Shown here: positions 40,809-52,176 of the stretch, piece after piece | Layout: each line of letters opens with the position of its first letter | Position numbering within the stretch: the stretch's first letter is position 1 | DNA from: Photobacterium lipolyticum | GTDB lineage: Bacteria; Pseudomonadota; Gammaproteobacteria; Enterobacterales; Vibrionaceae | Assembly: GCF_003026475.1 (NCBI RefSeq) | Contig: NZ_PYMC01000008.1 | Span: forward strand, 62,001-126,000 | Direction: 5' to 3' | Length of the DNA stretch: 64,000 bases | Made by a program: the position numbers and the translations under genes | The notes under the pieces: model-generated | The model's input: the letters and a program-made list of their open reading frames with translations, nothing else | What the model was told of the DNA's origin: nothing | Database searches by the model: none

Positions 40809-42029
40809 TTACCCCATCACGCTCATTAAGGTGAAAATAGGCATATACATGGCGATCAGCAGGCCGCCGATCAGCCCGCCAAGAATAATAATAATCAGCG
40901 GTTCGAGAATTTTGCCCAGGTTGTCGACCGTGTTATCGACATCGTCCTCATAAAGCAGGGCCATTTTATTGAGCATATCATCCAGCGCCCCCGACTCTTC
41001 CCCAATCATGGTCATTTGCAGCATCAGCTCAGGAAAAACATTACACTGGCGTAACGATAAGTACAGCGGCATTCCAGCAGCCGTACTGGTATATGCTTCG
41101 TTAATCGCTTGTTGAATATGCAGGTTGCCGGTCGTTCTTCCGGCTGATTGCAGCCCGGTGAGCAGCGGAATACCGGCACTGAACGTGGTCGCTAAGGTTC
41201 GGGCAAAACGGGCAATAGTGGCTTTTAACAACACATTGCCGATAAGCGGTAATTTAAGGGTAAAACGATTGACTGAAAGTCTTAGGCGATAGAATTTTTT
41301 ATAGCTGTAACGATAGAGCAATAAGAAAACCGTCATCGCAATGGCCAGATAGCCGCCGTAGTTAATCAGAAAATCCGATGCCTTAATCACCTGGCGGGTA
41401 AACCATGGCAGTTCGGCTCCGAAGCTGCTGAAGATACTGGCAAATTGCGGGATCACAAAGACCAGCATCATAATGGTGACCAATATGGCCGTAAAGGTCA
41501 CCATGGCGGGGTAAATCATCGCCTTGATGACTTTCTTGCGGGTGGTTTCGTTTTTTTCCCGGTAAGTGGCAACCCGGGAAAAGACTTCGCCGAGGTGCCC
41601 CGTCTGTTCGCCTGTTTCTACCAGGTCACAAAAAAACGTATCAAACAGCGGCGAGCTGGTTTTTAATGCCTTCGACAGCGACGAGCCTGCTTCAACCTGG
41701 GTTGTCACCTGTGACAGCGCGGCCCGAACTTCCGATTTATGGTGGCTCTGTGAGATAAGCTTGAGCGATTGTACGACTGGCACGCCGGATTCAATCATGG
41801 TGGCCAGTTGACGGGTCGTGTCGGTGACATCTTTTGATGTCATCTGATTTCGCAATTTGCTGAGCGTTGACGGTTTGCGGCGTTTGATTTTTTTTACCTG
41901 GATCCGTTGTTCCGTTAGCTTGCTGCGAATTTCCTGTTCCTGAAAGCCAATAATGACGCCGGAGACTTTTCGTCCCGCCTGGTTGACGCCGCGCCAGTGA
42001 TAATAGCGTAATTTATTGGCTGGTTTCAT
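40809..42029 (-). CDS. pilC: Type IV pilus inner-membrane platform protein PilC
   Basis: GspF/PilC family: cytoplasmic N-terminal helical domain duplicated (T2SSF about 70-193 and 272-395), three membrane helices near 172-195, 222-242 and 375-400. Conserved QLATMIESGVPVVQSL and ARTLATTFSAGIPLL repeats. 406 aa. Platform for PilB-driven pilus assembly. Confidence 0.95.
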   Translation of the reverse strand: MKPANKLRYYHWRGVNQAGRKVSGVIIGFQEQEIRSKLTEQRIQVKKIKRRKPSTLSKLRNQMTSKDVTDTTRQLATMIESGVPVVQSLKLISQSHHKSEVRAALSQVTTQVEAGSSLSKALKTSSPLFDTFFCDLVETGEQTGHLGEVFSRVATYREKNETTRKKVIKAMIYPAMVTFTAILVTIMMLVFVIPQFASIFSSFGAELPWFTRQVIKASDFLINYGGYLAIAMTVFLLLYRYSYKKFYRLRLSVNRFTLKLPLIGNVLLKATIARFARTLATTFSAGIPLLTGLQSAGRTTGNLHIQQAINEAYTSTAAGMPLYLSLRQCNVFPELMLQMTMIGEESGALDDMLNKMALLYEDDVDNTVDNLGKILEPLIIIILGGLIGGLLIAMYMPIFTLMSVMG

Positions 42030-42043
42030 GACGGATCCTTATT

Positions 42044-42080
42044 AGTTTCGAGTTTTCTAGCTACTCGCTACTCAAAACTC
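42044..42080. repeat. Short heptamer array 6 (pilC-pilB)
   Basis: TTTCGAG, TTTTCTAG, CTACTCG and CTACTCA-type units occupy the 58-bp gap between pilC and pilB. Too degenerate for an exact copy number. Confidence 0.6.
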
Positions 42081-42087
42081 AATACGA

Positions 42088-43773
42088 TTAATAATGCAAA
42101 ACACGTTGCAGCTCAGCCAGGCTGGTAATGCCATCGGTGAGCTTTTCAATCCCCGATTGCTGCAGGCGCTGCATGCCTTGTTGACAGGCGATTGCTTCCA
42201 GCTCCAAGGTACTTGCCCCTGCGACCAGGGCTTCGGCCAGTTCACGGCTAAAGGGCATCACTTCATAGATCCCGACCCGGCCTAGATAGCCTTTATTACA
42301 ATCATCGCAGCCGTGTTCGCTGGCTTTGAAAATCACGCTGGTTAGCGGGATCGCAAGCTTATCCCGGCTGACTGGGTCAATATCGTGGATCTGCTTACAG
42401 TGCGGGCATAAGCGGCGAGCCAGGCGCTGGGCGATAATCAGGCTAAGCGAAGAGGCGAGATTAAAGTCTTCGATCCCCATGTTGGTGAGGCGGGTGACGG
42501 TCTCTGCCGCAGAATTGGTATGTAAGGTCGAAAGCACCAAGTGGCCGGTTTGGGCGGCTTTTACCGCAATGGCGGCGGTTTCCATGTCACGGATCTCGCC
42601 GACCATCACGATATCCGGATCCTGGCGTAAAAACGACCGCAGCGCTTCGGCAAAACCCAAGCCAACCTGGGTATTGATGTGAACCTGGTTAATGCCCGGC
42701 AGGTTGATTTCTACCGGATCTTCAGCCGTTGACACATTGCGCGCGTCGGTATTGAGGATCTTAAGCCCGGTGTAGAGGGAGACGGTTTTACCGCTTCCGG
42801 TCGGCCCGGTCATCAGGATCATCCCCTGCGGCTGCTCAAGTGCCGCCAGGTAATCCTGCTTTTGCTTGGCGTTATAACCGAGAAGATCAATATCCAGGCT
42901 GGCGCTGGAGCCGTCAAGAATTCGCAGGACGATCTTTTCGCCCCACAGTGTCGGCAGGCTGGAAACCCGCAGATCAACCGCGAGGGTAGGGGTTAATTTG
43001 AGTTTGATCCGGCCGTCCTGCGGCTGGCGGCGCTCGGCAATATTGAGCTTTGACATCACCTTTAAACGGGTCGATAAGCGCCGTGACAGCTGAGCAGGCG
43101 GGGTGGCATGCTGATGCAGGATACCGTCACAGCGAAAGCGGATCCGGTAGCTCTCCTCAAAAGGCTCAAAATGAATGTCTGAGGCTTTTTTCCGGACCGC
43201 TTCAAGCAGTACCTGGTTGATATACCGGGTAACCGGCGCGCTGTCCTGGCTTAGATCGGTGGTGTCGTCAATTTCACTGTCGCTGATATCAACCAGATCG
43301 TCCAGATCCTGATCGCTGACATCTCGCCGGTGCTGGGTTTCACCAATGTCGCTGCCGTAAATCCGCCGGATGGCACTTTCAAGCTGTTTATTTTCCAGCA
43401 GCAGCGGCTCGATGTTTTTGCCGGTGGCAAAGCGAAACTCATCCTGGGCATCAATATAGGTGGGGTCGCTGATCCCCAGCAACAGGGTCGATTCGGTCAG
43501 CCCTAGCGGCAATACTTTGTGGCGCAGTATCAGCTCGCGCTGGTTGAGCGTTTTACAGCACCCGGTGTAATCGTACTGGTGGACATCGACCCGCTCGAGG
43601 GCAAAAATAGACTCAAGGTGGCGCGCCAGTTCGCCGTCGTTGAAAACGGCCAGAGACACCAAGGCAGAAGGTACGCTAGTGCCTTCTGCCCGGACAAAGT
43701 CCACCACTTGCTGCGCCTGCACCGGGCTGATCAAGTCAGCCTGATGCAGGATGGACGCGAGGTTGGTTTGCAT
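42088..43773 (-). CDS. pilB: Type IV pilus assembly ATPase PilB
   Basis: Hexameric extension motor. MshEN-like N-terminal domain (1-140), Walker A GPTGSGKT (323-330), Asp box and Walker B DPDIVMVGEIRD, His box, and a tetracysteine zinc site (CPHC ... CDDC, about 464-498). 561 aa. The 3-bp gap after pilA fits a pilA-pilB transcript. Confidence 0.96.
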   Translation of the reverse strand: MQTNLASILHQADLISPVQAQQVVDFVRAEGTSVPSALVSLAVFNDGELARHLESIFALERVDVHQYDYTGCCKTLNQRELILRHKVLPLGLTESTLLLGISDPTYIDAQDEFRFATGKNIEPLLLENKQLESAIRRIYGSDIGETQHRRDVSDQDLDDLVDISDSEIDDTTDLSQDSAPVTRYINQVLLEAVRKKASDIHFEPFEESYRIRFRCDGILHQHATPPAQLSRRLSTRLKVMSKLNIAERRQPQDGRIKLKLTPTLAVDLRVSSLPTLWGEKIVLRILDGSSASLDIDLLGYNAKQKQDYLAALEQPQGMILMTGPTGSGKTVSLYTGLKILNTDARNVSTAEDPVEINLPGINQVHINTQVGLGFAEALRSFLRQDPDIVMVGEIRDMETAAIAVKAAQTGHLVLSTLHTNSAAETVTRLTNMGIEDFNLASSLSLIIAQRLARRLCPHCKQIHDIDPVSRDKLAIPLTSVIFKASEHGCDDCNKGYLGRVGIYEVMPFSRELAEALVAGASTLELEAIACQQGMQRLQQSGIEKLTDGITSLAELQRVLHY

Positions 43774-43776
43774 CTA

Positions 43777-44274
43777 CTAGCTCTTAGGACAGAAGTCCGT
43801 ATGATCATCACCGGTACAAGTAACGCCCCAGACAACGCCGTTCTTACTTGCTGTTGGAGTAACAAGCACTACAGCATTTTTGGGTAATGAACCTTTGGTT
43901 TTTCCCGATGGTACATTGGCATACACCTTACCTGATGAAACTGATATTTCACCTTTATCAGAAACGGCAGCCTTTACGTCTGATGCAATTTCAAATGCGT
44001 CACCATTGTTTTTTTCAAACGTTTGTTTACCTGGAACACCATTTTTGCCGCTTGAACAGTCAATGGTACTGGCACTTCCTGATATATCGATGTTGCCATT
44101 AAGTAAACAAATACCAACCGACGTTTTCATTGCCGCTGTTGCATTTAACATTTCCGAGGCATGTGTACGTTTGGTGTAGTTTTGATAAGCGGGCATCGCG
44201 AAGGCTGACAGTGTGCCGATAATTGCCACTACGATCATCAGTTCAATCAAGGTAAAACCCTGTTGTTTTTTCAT
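43777..44274 (-). CDS. pilA: Major type IV pilin PilA
   Basis: Type IVa pilin of 165 aa. Short leader MKKQQG, then mature [27 protein letters not shown] with Glu5. Globular domain has Cys pairs (GICLLNG/TIDCSSG and [13 protein letters not shown]), the last forming the C-terminal disulfide loop. Ends DFCPKS. First gene of pilABCD; the surface domain is expected to be strain-variable. Likely DNA-uptake/ChiRP-type pilus by synteny with Vibrio. Confidence 0.95.
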   Translation of the reverse strand: MKKQQGFTLIELMIVVAIIGTLSAFAMPAYQNYTKRTHASEMLNATAAMKTSVGICLLNGNIDISGSASTIDCSSGKNGVPGKQTFEKNNGDAFEIASDVKAAVSDKGEISVSSGKVYANVPSGKTKGSLPKNAVVLVTPTASKNGVVWGVTCTGDDHTDFCPKS

Positions 44275-44534
44275 TTTTGTATCCTTTGAAAATTGCCGTC
44301 AGGCATTAGTAATTGTCCAGTGAGAATAAAGTTATAGCCAATTGGTTGAGTGCTAAACATGGAAGGAACAGTTGCTCGGCGCAGTTTGAAATATAACGCA
44401 ATAGGTTGCACTTGTTGCATATGGCGGGGGGACGGAAAGCTTGTTTTCAAAGGACTGAGTGGTAAGCTTAAGTCTTTAATATATAATGATAAAGTTAAAG
44501 ATAGATACGTGGAATGAATGGAAGGTAGAAAGTA

Positions 44535-44561
44535 AAAAGGAGAGCTTATTGCTCTCCTTTT
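44535..44561 (-). terminator. Intrinsic terminator of nadC
   Basis: AAAAGGAGAGC (44535-44545) - TTATT - GCTCTCCTTTT (44551-44561); read on the minus strand it is followed by TTTTTACTTT. The remaining pilA upstream region (44275-44534) should carry the pilA promoter, but I see no convincing sigma54 or sigma70 match. Confidence 0.85.
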
Positions 44562-44585
44562 AATTTACTGGTAATCAAATCGCTT

Positions 44586-44620
44586 TCCTAGAACCTAGAA
44601 CCTAGATCCTAGAATCTCGG
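44586..44620. repeat. Heptamer array 7 (CCTAGAA)
   Basis: Tandem 7-bp units CCTAGAA, CCTAGAA, CCTAGAT, CCTAGAA, TCTCGGA (44587-44621 in strict register). It links the CCTAG-type and TCTCG-type units of the family in one array. Located just past the nadC stop, before its terminator. Confidence 0.88.
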
Positions 44621-44627
44621 ATCTTTA

Positions 44628-45875
<1,248 letters not shown>

Positions 45876-45894
45876 AACCCCACAGGATTAACAA

Positions 45895-46452
45895 ATGTTA
45901 ACAATAAATAATAACCACTGGCTCGAAGGCGTCAAACACGTGCCTTCCCCGTTTTATGACCAACGCCCGGATGGCCAGGATATTTCGTTGCTGGTGGTGC
46001 ATAACATCAGTTTGCCGCCGGGTCAGTTTGGCGGTCCTTATATCGAGCAACTCTTTACCGGGCAGTTGAACCCGACTGAACATCCCTATTTCGAGGTAAT
46101 TTCCGGATTTCGTGTGTCAGCACACTGCTTAATTAGACGAAATGGCGGTATTATTCAGTTCGTACCGTTTGATTGTCGCGCCTGGCATGCCGGCGTTTCA
46201 CGCTTTGCCGAGCGAGACAAATGTAATGATTTTTCTATTGGTATAGAACTGGAAGGAACGGACACCCTCCCTTATACCCAGGCTCAGTATGACACCTTAA
46301 CAGGGCTTAGCCGGGTTATCATGGCACATTATCCCCACATTAACTCTTCCCGGATCACCGGGCATGAGTTTATTGCGCCTGGCCGCAAAACCGATCCCGG
46401 TCTGGCTTTTGACTGGCGACTGTTTAAAACCGCGCTGCTCAATGTTTGTTAG
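45895..46452 (+). CDS. ampD: 1,6-anhydro-MurNAc-L-alanine amidase AmpD
   Basis: Cytoplasmic zinc amidase of cell-wall recycling; limits AmpC induction by removing anhydro-muropeptides. Zn/catalytic residues visible in VVHNIS, RAWHAGVS and GRKTDPG. 185 aa (E. coli 183). The usual partner ampE is absent; pdhR follows instead. Confidence 0.95.
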   Translation: MLTINNNHWLEGVKHVPSPFYDQRPDGQDISLLVVHNISLPPGQFGGPYIEQLFTGQLNPTEHPYFEVISGFRVSAHCLIRRNGGIIQFVPFDCRAWHAGVSRFAERDKCNDFSIGIELEGTDTLPYTQAQYDTLTGLSRVIMAHYPHINSSRITGHEFIAPGRKTDPGLAFDWRLFKTALLNVC

Positions 46453-46480
46453 TGCCAGATGAGAACATCGTTGCTAAGAA

Positions 46481-46495
46481 ATTGGTTTGACCATT
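46481..46495 (+). promoter_or_regulatory. Second PdhR-box-like site
   Basis: ATTGGTTTGACCATT differs from the PdhR palindrome ATTGGT-N3-ACCAAT at one position. It lies 29 nt after ampD and about 255 bp before pdhR. Confidence 0.45.
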
Positions 46496-46668
46496 GATAC
46501 TTTTCTTCTCCCTATCTACCCTTCCCCTTGTTGCTCCCCGTGAACCACATTGTTTTAATAAGTTGTCATAAATTGACGTTTTTGTTAAATCACCCGCGAT
46601 TCTATGATTTCCATCAAGTTGTGGGTGGACATCCTCAATTATTTCTGTAAACTTTCTTTCCATTGTTA

Positions 46669-46685
46669 AATTGGTAAGACCAATT
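46669..46685 (+). promoter_or_regulatory. PdhR operator before pdhR
   Basis: AATTGGTAAGACCAATT is a perfect match to the PdhR box (ATTGGT-N3-ACCAAT) with one more symmetric base pair, 66 bp before the pdhR start. It implies pyruvate-responsive autorepression of pdhR-aceEF. The remaining ampD-pdhR gap (298 bp) holds no gene. Confidence 0.85.
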
Positions 46686-46750
46686 GTCCGCACTTAGTCA
46701 CATAGTGGATTTGTCTGAAACGATATAAGTACAAGAAGCATAAATAAAAA

Positions 46751-47524
46751 ATGACTTATAAACGGATTCGCCAACCTAAGCTCTCCGATGCTATCGAGCA
46801 GGAGATTGAGCGTCTGATCCTCGAGGGCACCTTGTCCCCGGGCCAGCAGTTGCCTCCAGAGCGTGAGCTGGCTAAGCAATTCGATGTTTCACGTCCCTCT
46901 GTGCGAGAAGCTATCCAGCGACTTGAAGCTAAAAAACTGTTAACTCGTCGCCAGGGCGGAGGAACGTTTGTGACAGAGAAGCTATGGCAGAGCTTTTCTG
47001 AGCCTTTGTTGGATTTGATTGCGGCTCACCCGGAAACACAACTGGACTTACTTGAAGCCCGCCATGCCCTTGAAGGGCTTGCTGCTTATTACGCAGCACT
47101 GCGAGGCAACGAAGAAGATTTTACTCGTATCCGTGACTGCCATGTACGGATACAAGAGGCTCAGCAACAAGGCGATTTAAAAGCGGAAGCATCAGCGGTT
47201 ATGCAGTACCTGATTGCGGTGACAGAATCCGCTCATAACGTGGTACTGCTTCATATCATTCGCAGCCTTGCCCCATTGCTAGAGCAAAACGTATTACAAA
47301 ACTTTGAGCTTTTGAACCGCCGCCAAGAGGTGGTGGGAAAAGTGAGAAAGCATCGAGCCGATATTGTGCAGGCGATTGTTTCTGGTCAGCCAGAACAGGC
47401 GCGAGAAGCGTCGCATGCACATTTGGCTTACATCGAGGAGACCTTGTTGGATTTATCGCGTGAAGAGAGCAGGCGTGAACGCTCTCTTCGTCGGATTCAA
47501 CAGCGCAAGGACGGGCTGGATTAA
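46751..47524 (+). CDS. pdhR: Pyruvate-responsive repressor PdhR
   Basis: GntR/FadR-family regulator: winged helix-turn-helix (about 10-75; [26 protein letters not shown]) and FCD effector domain (about 95-235). 257 aa (E. coli 254). Represses PDH genes and is released by pyruvate. Cognate operator lies upstream at 46669. Confidence 0.95.
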   Translation: MTYKRIRQPKLSDAIEQEIERLILEGTLSPGQQLPPERELAKQFDVSRPSVREAIQRLEAKKLLTRRQGGGTFVTEKLWQSFSEPLLDLIAAHPETQLDLLEARHALEGLAAYYAALRGNEEDFTRIRDCHVRIQEAQQQGDLKAEASAVMQYLIAVTESAHNVVLLHIIRSLAPLLEQNVLQNFELLNRRQEVVGKVRKHRADIVQAIVSGQPEQAREASHAHLAYIEETLLDLSREESRRERSLRRIQQRKDGLD

Positions 47525-47662
47525 TACCTTCATAACAATAACGTAAGGTATTGGGCAGTCGCGACAAGATTCCAGTCGTCATAATTATCTGTTCTTAATA
47601 GTTCAGATACCTATGACGATTGGTATTAAGTTTTGTAGATTATCAACGAAAGGATAGATCGC

Positions 47663-50341
47663 ATGTCTGAAGTCATGAAAAATGACGTTGACGTACTTGA
47701 GACTCAAGAGTGGTTAGAAGCTCTGGAATCAGTCGTTCGTGAAGAAGGTGTAGAGCGTGCACAGTTCCTGCTTGAGCAAGTTCTGGATAAAGCGCGTTTA
47801 GACGGTGTAGATATGCCAACAGGCATCACTACTAACTACATCAATACGATTCCATCAGCACAAGAGCCAGCGTATCCTGGTGATACCACTCTTGAGCGTC
47901 GTATTCGTTCCATTATCCGCTGGAACGCAATCATGATCGTACTACGTGCTTCTAAGAAAGATTTAGACTTGGGTGGCCACATGGCTTCTTACCAGTCAGC
48001 TTCTGCCTTCTACGAAGTATGCTTCAACCATTTCTTCCGTGCACCAAACGAAGTTGATGGCGGTGACTTGGTATATTACCAGGGCCACATCTCTCCGGGG
48101 ATCTATTCTCGTGCATTTGTTGAAGGTCGCCTGACTGAAGATCAGCTAGACAACTTCCGCCAGGAAGTTGATGGCAAAGGTATTCCTTCATACCCGCACC
48201 CTAAACTAATGCCTGAGTTCTGGCAGTTCCCGACTGTTTCTATGGGGCTGGGCCCAATCTCTGCTATCTATCAAGCACGCTTCCTTAAGTATCTGGATGG
48301 TCGTGGTCTTAAAAATACATCAGCTCAGCGCGTGTACGCGTTCCTGGGTGATGGTGAGATGGATGAGCCAGAATCACGCGGAGCGATCTCTTTCGCTGCC
48401 CGTGAAAAGCTAGACAACCTATGCTTCCTGATCAACTGTAACCTACAGCGTCTTGACGGCCCTGTTATGGGTAACGGTAAGATCATTCAAGAGCTGGAAG
48501 GCCTGTTCAAAGGTGCCGGCTGGAATGTGGTTAAAGTGGTTTGGGGCAACAACTGGGATGCGCTACTAGCGAAAGACACTACCGGTAAGCTTCTTCAGCT
48601 AATGAACGAAACTATCGATGGCGACTACCAGACATTTAAAGCGAAAGATGGCGCTTACGTACGTGAGCACTTCTTTGGTAAGTACCCAGAAACAGCGGCA
48701 CTGGTTGCTGATATGACTGATGACGAAATCTTCGCGCTTAAGCGTGGTGGTCACGAGTCTTCTAAGCTGTTTGCTGCGTTCAGCAATGCAAAAGAAACGG
48801 CTGGTCGTCCAACGGTAATCCTGGCTAAAACAGTTAAAGGTTACGGCATGGGTGATGCGGCAGAAGGCAAGAACATCGCTCACGGTGTGAAGAAAATGGA
48901 CATGACCCATGTTCAATACCTGCGCGATCGTCTTGGCCTGCAAGACCTTGTATCTGAAGAGGAAATGAAGAGCCTTCCATACCTGAAACTGGAAGAAGGT
49001 TCTGCAGAGTACAACTACCTGCACGCACGCCGTAACGCACTGCACGGTTACACGCCAAAGCGCCTGCCTAAGTTCACTGAAGAGCTGGCTATCCCGGAAG
49101 TTGAAGAGTTCAAGCCTCTGCTTGACGCGCAAAAGCGTGACATCTCTACCACGATGGCATTTGTTCGTACGCTGAACATTCTGCTTAAAAACAAAGGCAT
49201 TGGTAAGAACATCGTTCCTATCATCGCCGATGAAGCACGTACCTTCGGTATGGAAGGTCTGTTCCGTCAAATCGGTATCTACAACCCGCACGGTCAGGAA
49301 TATACTCCTGAAGACCGTGGTGTTGTTTCTTACTATAAAGAAGCAACGTCTGGTCAGGTACTGCAAGAAGGTATCAATGAACTGGGTGCAATGTCTTCAT
49401 GGGTTGCTGCTGCAACGTCATACAGCACCAATGATCTGCCGATGATCCCGTTCTACATCTACTACTCTATGTTCGGTTTCCAACGTGTTGGCGACATGGC
49501 ATGGATGGCAGGTGACCAACAAGCACGTGGTTTCCTACTGGGAGCAACGGCTGGCCGTACGACCCTAAACGGTGAAGGTCTGCAGCACGAAGATGGTCAC
49601 AGCCACATTCAGGCGAACACAGTTCCTAACTGTATCTCTTACGATCCAACATTTGCGTACGAGCTTGCAGTTATCATGCAAGACGGTATCCGTCGTATGT
49701 ACGGTGAGAACCAAGAGAACGTGTTCTACTACCTGACGCTTATGAATGAAAACTACGCAATGCCAGCAATGCCGGAAGGTGCTGAAGAAGGCATTCGTAA
49801 AGGTATCTACAAGCTAGAATCTTACGCAGGTTCTGAGTCAGCAAAAGCGCCTAAGGTTCAGCTGATGAGCTCCGGTACTATCATGAATGAAGTACGTAAA
49901 GCCGCTCAGATCCTGAGCGAGGATTACGGCGTAGCATCAGACGTTTATTCGGTTACTTCTTTCAACGAGCTAACTCGTGAAGGGCAGGACGCAGAGCGTT
50001 TCAATATGCTGCACCCGGAAGCTGAGCAGAAAGTCCCTTACATCACATCAGTAATGGGCAGTGAACCTGCAATCGCTGCAACGGACTACATGAAGAACTA
50101 TGCAGAGCAAGTTCGAGCATTCATGCCGTCTGAATCTTTCAAAGTACTTGGTACTGATGGTTTCGGTCGTTCTGACAGCCGTGAAAACCTACGTCGTCAC
50201 TTCGAAGTTAACGCAGGCTACGTAGTTGTTGCCGCACTGACTGAACTGGCTAAACGTGGTGATATCGAGAAATCTGTCGTTGCACAGGCAATTGCGAAAT
50301 TCGATATCGACGCTGACAAGACGAACCCGCTATACGCGTAA
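47663..50341 (+). CDS. aceE: Pyruvate dehydrogenase E1 component AceE
   Basis: Homodimeric thiamine-diphosphate E1 that decarboxylates pyruvate and acetylates lipoyl-E2. Thiamine motif GDGEMDEPES...NCNLQ, conserved HGQEYTPEDRG and LQHEDGHSH (active-site His). 892 aa (E. coli 887). High use of favoured codons compared with neighbours suggests strong expression. Upstream 138 bp contains a half PdhR site ATTGGTATT (from 47619). aceF follows after 13 bp. Confidence 0.98.
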   Translation: MSEVMKNDVDVLETQEWLEALESVVREEGVERAQFLLEQVLDKARLDGVDMPTGITTNYINTIPSAQEPAYPGDTTLERRIRSIIRWNAIMIVLRASKKDLDLGGHMASYQSASAFYEVCFNHFFRAPNEVDGGDLVYYQGHISPGIYSRAFVEGRLTEDQLDNFRQEVDGKGIPSYPHPKLMPEFWQFPTVSMGLGPISAIYQARFLKYLDGRGLKNTSAQRVYAFLGDGEMDEPESRGAISFAAREKLDNLCFLINCNLQRLDGPVMGNGKIIQELEGLFKGAGWNVVKVVWGNNWDALLAKDTTGKLLQLMNETIDGDYQTFKAKDGAYVREHFFGKYPETAALVADMTDDEIFALKRGGHESSKLFAAFSNAKETAGRPTVILAKTVKGYGMGDAAEGKNIAHGVKKMDMTHVQYLRDRLGLQDLVSEEEMKSLPYLKLEEGSAEYNYLHARRNALHGYTPKRLPKFTEELAIPEVEEFKPLLDAQKRDISTTMAFVRTLNILLKNKGIGKNIVPIIADEARTFGMEGLFRQIGIYNPHGQEYTPEDRGVVSYYKEATSGQVLQEGINELGAMSSWVAAATSYSTNDLPMIPFYIYYSMFGFQRVGDMAWMAGDQQARGFLLGATAGRTTLNGEGLQHEDGHSHIQANTVPNCISYDPTFAYELAVIMQDGIRRMYGENQENVFYYLTLMNENYAMPAMPEGAEEGIRKGIYKLESYAGSESAKAPKVQLMSSGTIMNEVRKAAQILSEDYGVASDVYSVTSFNELTREGQDAERFNMLHPEAEQKVPYITSVMGSEPAIAATDYMKNYAEQVRAFMPSESFKVLGTDGFGRSDSRENLRRHFEVNAGYVVVAALTELAKRGDIEKSVVAQAIAKFDIDADKTNPLYA

Positions 50342-50354
50342 GAGGCAATAAAAC

Positions 50355-51938
50355 ATGGCAATCGAAATTAATGTACCTGACATTGGTGCAGACGAGGTTG
50401 AAGTCACTGAGATCCTGGTTAGCGTTGGCGACAAGGTTGAAGAAGAGCAATCTCTGATCACGGTAGAAGGCGACAAGGCCTCTATGGAAGTACCGGCTTC
50501 TCAGGCGGGTATCGTTAAAGAAATCAAAATCGCAGAAGGCGACACGGTTTCTACCGGTTCTTTAATCATGATCTTTGAAGCAGAAGGCGCAGCAGCTGCG
50601 CCAGTACCTGCAGTTGAAGCGGCGGCACCTGCTGCACCTGCTGCGGCTGAGCTGAAAGAAGTTCACGTACCGGATATCGGCGGTGACGAAGTCGAAGTGA
50701 CTGAAATCATGGTGGCTATCGGTGACAGCATCGAAGAAGAGCAGTCTCTTCTTACTGTTGAAGGCGACAAAGCATCAATGGAAGTACCTGCACCGTTTGC
50801 TGGGGTACTGAAAGAAATCAAAATTGCAGTTGGCGATAAAGTATCAACGGGCTCTTTGGTAATGATCTTTGAAGTGGCAGGCGCCGCGCCTGCACCAGTT
50901 GCAGCGGCGCCTGTTGCTCAAGCAGCCGCACCGGCACCAGCACCTCAAGCGGCACCAGACGCTCCGGCTGCTCCGGCTGCAACGGGCGACTTCCAGGAAA
51001 ACAACGAGTATGCGCACGCATCGCCAGTTGTTCGCCGTATTGCTCGCGAGTTCGGTGTTAACCTGTCTAAGGTGAAAGGAACGGGCCGTAAGAGCCGTAT
51101 TCAGAAAGAAGACGTACAGAACTACGTGAAAGAAGCGCTTAAGCGCCTTGAATCTGGTGCGGCGGCATCAGCTAAAGGTGGCGACGGTTCTGCACTGGGT
51201 CTGCTACCTTGGCCGAAAGTTGACTTCAGCAAGTTTGGTGACGTTGAGACTAAGCCTCTGTCTCGCATCAAGAAGATCTCTGGCGCTAACCTGCACCGTA
51301 ACTGGGTAATGATCCCGCATGTTACCCAGTGGGATAACGCAGACATCACAGCGCTGGAAGCATTCCGTAAAGAGCAGAACGCAATTGAAGCGAAGAAAGA
51401 CACAGGCATGAAGATCACGCCACTCGTGTTCATCATGAAAGCTGTTGCTAAAGCGCTTGAAGCATTCCCGTCCTTCAACTCTTCGCTTTCAGAAGACGGT
51501 GAAAGCCTGATCCTGAAGCAGTATGTGAATGTGGGTATCGCGGTTGATACGCCAAACGGCCTGGTTGTTCCTGTATTCAAAGACGTGAACAAGAAAGGTA
51601 TCTACGAGCTGTCTGAAGAGCTAATGGCGGTTTCTAAGAAAGCACGTGCTGGTAAGCTGACGGCTGCAGACATGCAGGGAGGCTGTTTCACTATCTCTAG
51701 CCTTGGTGGCCTGGGCGGTACTGCATTTACTCCAATCGTAAATGCACCGGAAGTCGGTATCCTTGGGGTATCTAAGTCTGAAATGAAACCAGTATGGAAC
51801 GGCAAGGATTTCGAACCTCGCCTGATGCTTCCTCTGTCACTGTCTTACGATCACCGCGTGATCGACGGTGCCGAAGGTGCGCGTTTCATTACTTACCTCA
51901 ACGGTTGTCTGTCGGATATTCGTCGTCTGGTTCTCTAA
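50355..51938 (+). CDS. aceF: Pyruvate dehydrogenase E2, dihydrolipoyl acetyltransferase
   Basis: PDH core. Two lipoyl domains with modifiable Lys41 and Lys139 (both GDKASMEVP), each followed by an Ala/Pro-rich linker; a peripheral-subunit-binding domain (about 215-250, [19 protein letters not shown]), and a catalytic domain with HxxxD active site His500/Asp504 ([10 protein letters not shown]). 527 aa; E. coli has three lipoyl domains and 630 aa, so this is a two-lipoyl version. Confidence 0.97.
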   Translation: MAIEINVPDIGADEVEVTEILVSVGDKVEEEQSLITVEGDKASMEVPASQAGIVKEIKIAEGDTVSTGSLIMIFEAEGAAAAPVPAVEAAAPAAPAAAELKEVHVPDIGGDEVEVTEIMVAIGDSIEEEQSLLTVEGDKASMEVPAPFAGVLKEIKIAVGDKVSTGSLVMIFEVAGAAPAPVAAAPVAQAAAPAPAPQAAPDAPAAPAATGDFQENNEYAHASPVVRRIAREFGVNLSKVKGTGRKSRIQKEDVQNYVKEALKRLESGAAASAKGGDGSALGLLPWPKVDFSKFGDVETKPLSRIKKISGANLHRNWVMIPHVTQWDNADITALEAFRKEQNAIEAKKDTGMKITPLVFIMKAVAKALEAFPSFNSSLSEDGESLILKQYVNVGIAVDTPNGLVVPVFKDVNKKGIYELSEELMAVSKKARAGKLTAADMQGGCFTISSLGGLGGTAFTPIVNAPEVGILGVSKSEMKPVWNGKDFEPRLMLPLSLSYDHRVIDGAEGARFITYLNGCLSDIRRLVL

Positions 51939-52009
51939 TTATTTTTTAATTAGGATCAGGCTTCTGTCACCGACAAGACAGCAACCGTAAGGTTATTACC
52001 GCCCAATTT

Positions 52010-52075
52010 CGGTATCAGTGGAAAAACTGATACCGGAATTGTTGTATAGCTCACAGGCTCTGTGATTTTATTTTT
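52010..52075 (+). terminator. Tandem hairpins after aceF
   Basis: CGGTATCAGT - GGAAAA - ACTGATACCG (52010-52035, perfect 10 bp) is followed by TCACAG-GCT-CTGTGA (52051-52065) and a T-rich run. The second looks like the actual terminator; the first may protect the aceEF mRNA end. lpdA then needs its own promoter in the next 100 bp. Confidence 0.65.
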
Positions 52076-52176
52076 CACTCTGTTAACACCTCTGTAAAAT
52101 GTTATACGGCTGAAAACCAATAAAATCGAATATCTTTACAAGCCTGTCAGGGATAAAAGACTACAACGAGGTCAAG

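Noticed and set aside
48599..49366. 255-codon minus-strand frame over aceE
   Set aside because: Antisense shadow of a highly expressed gene; composition typical of reverse-read biased codons.
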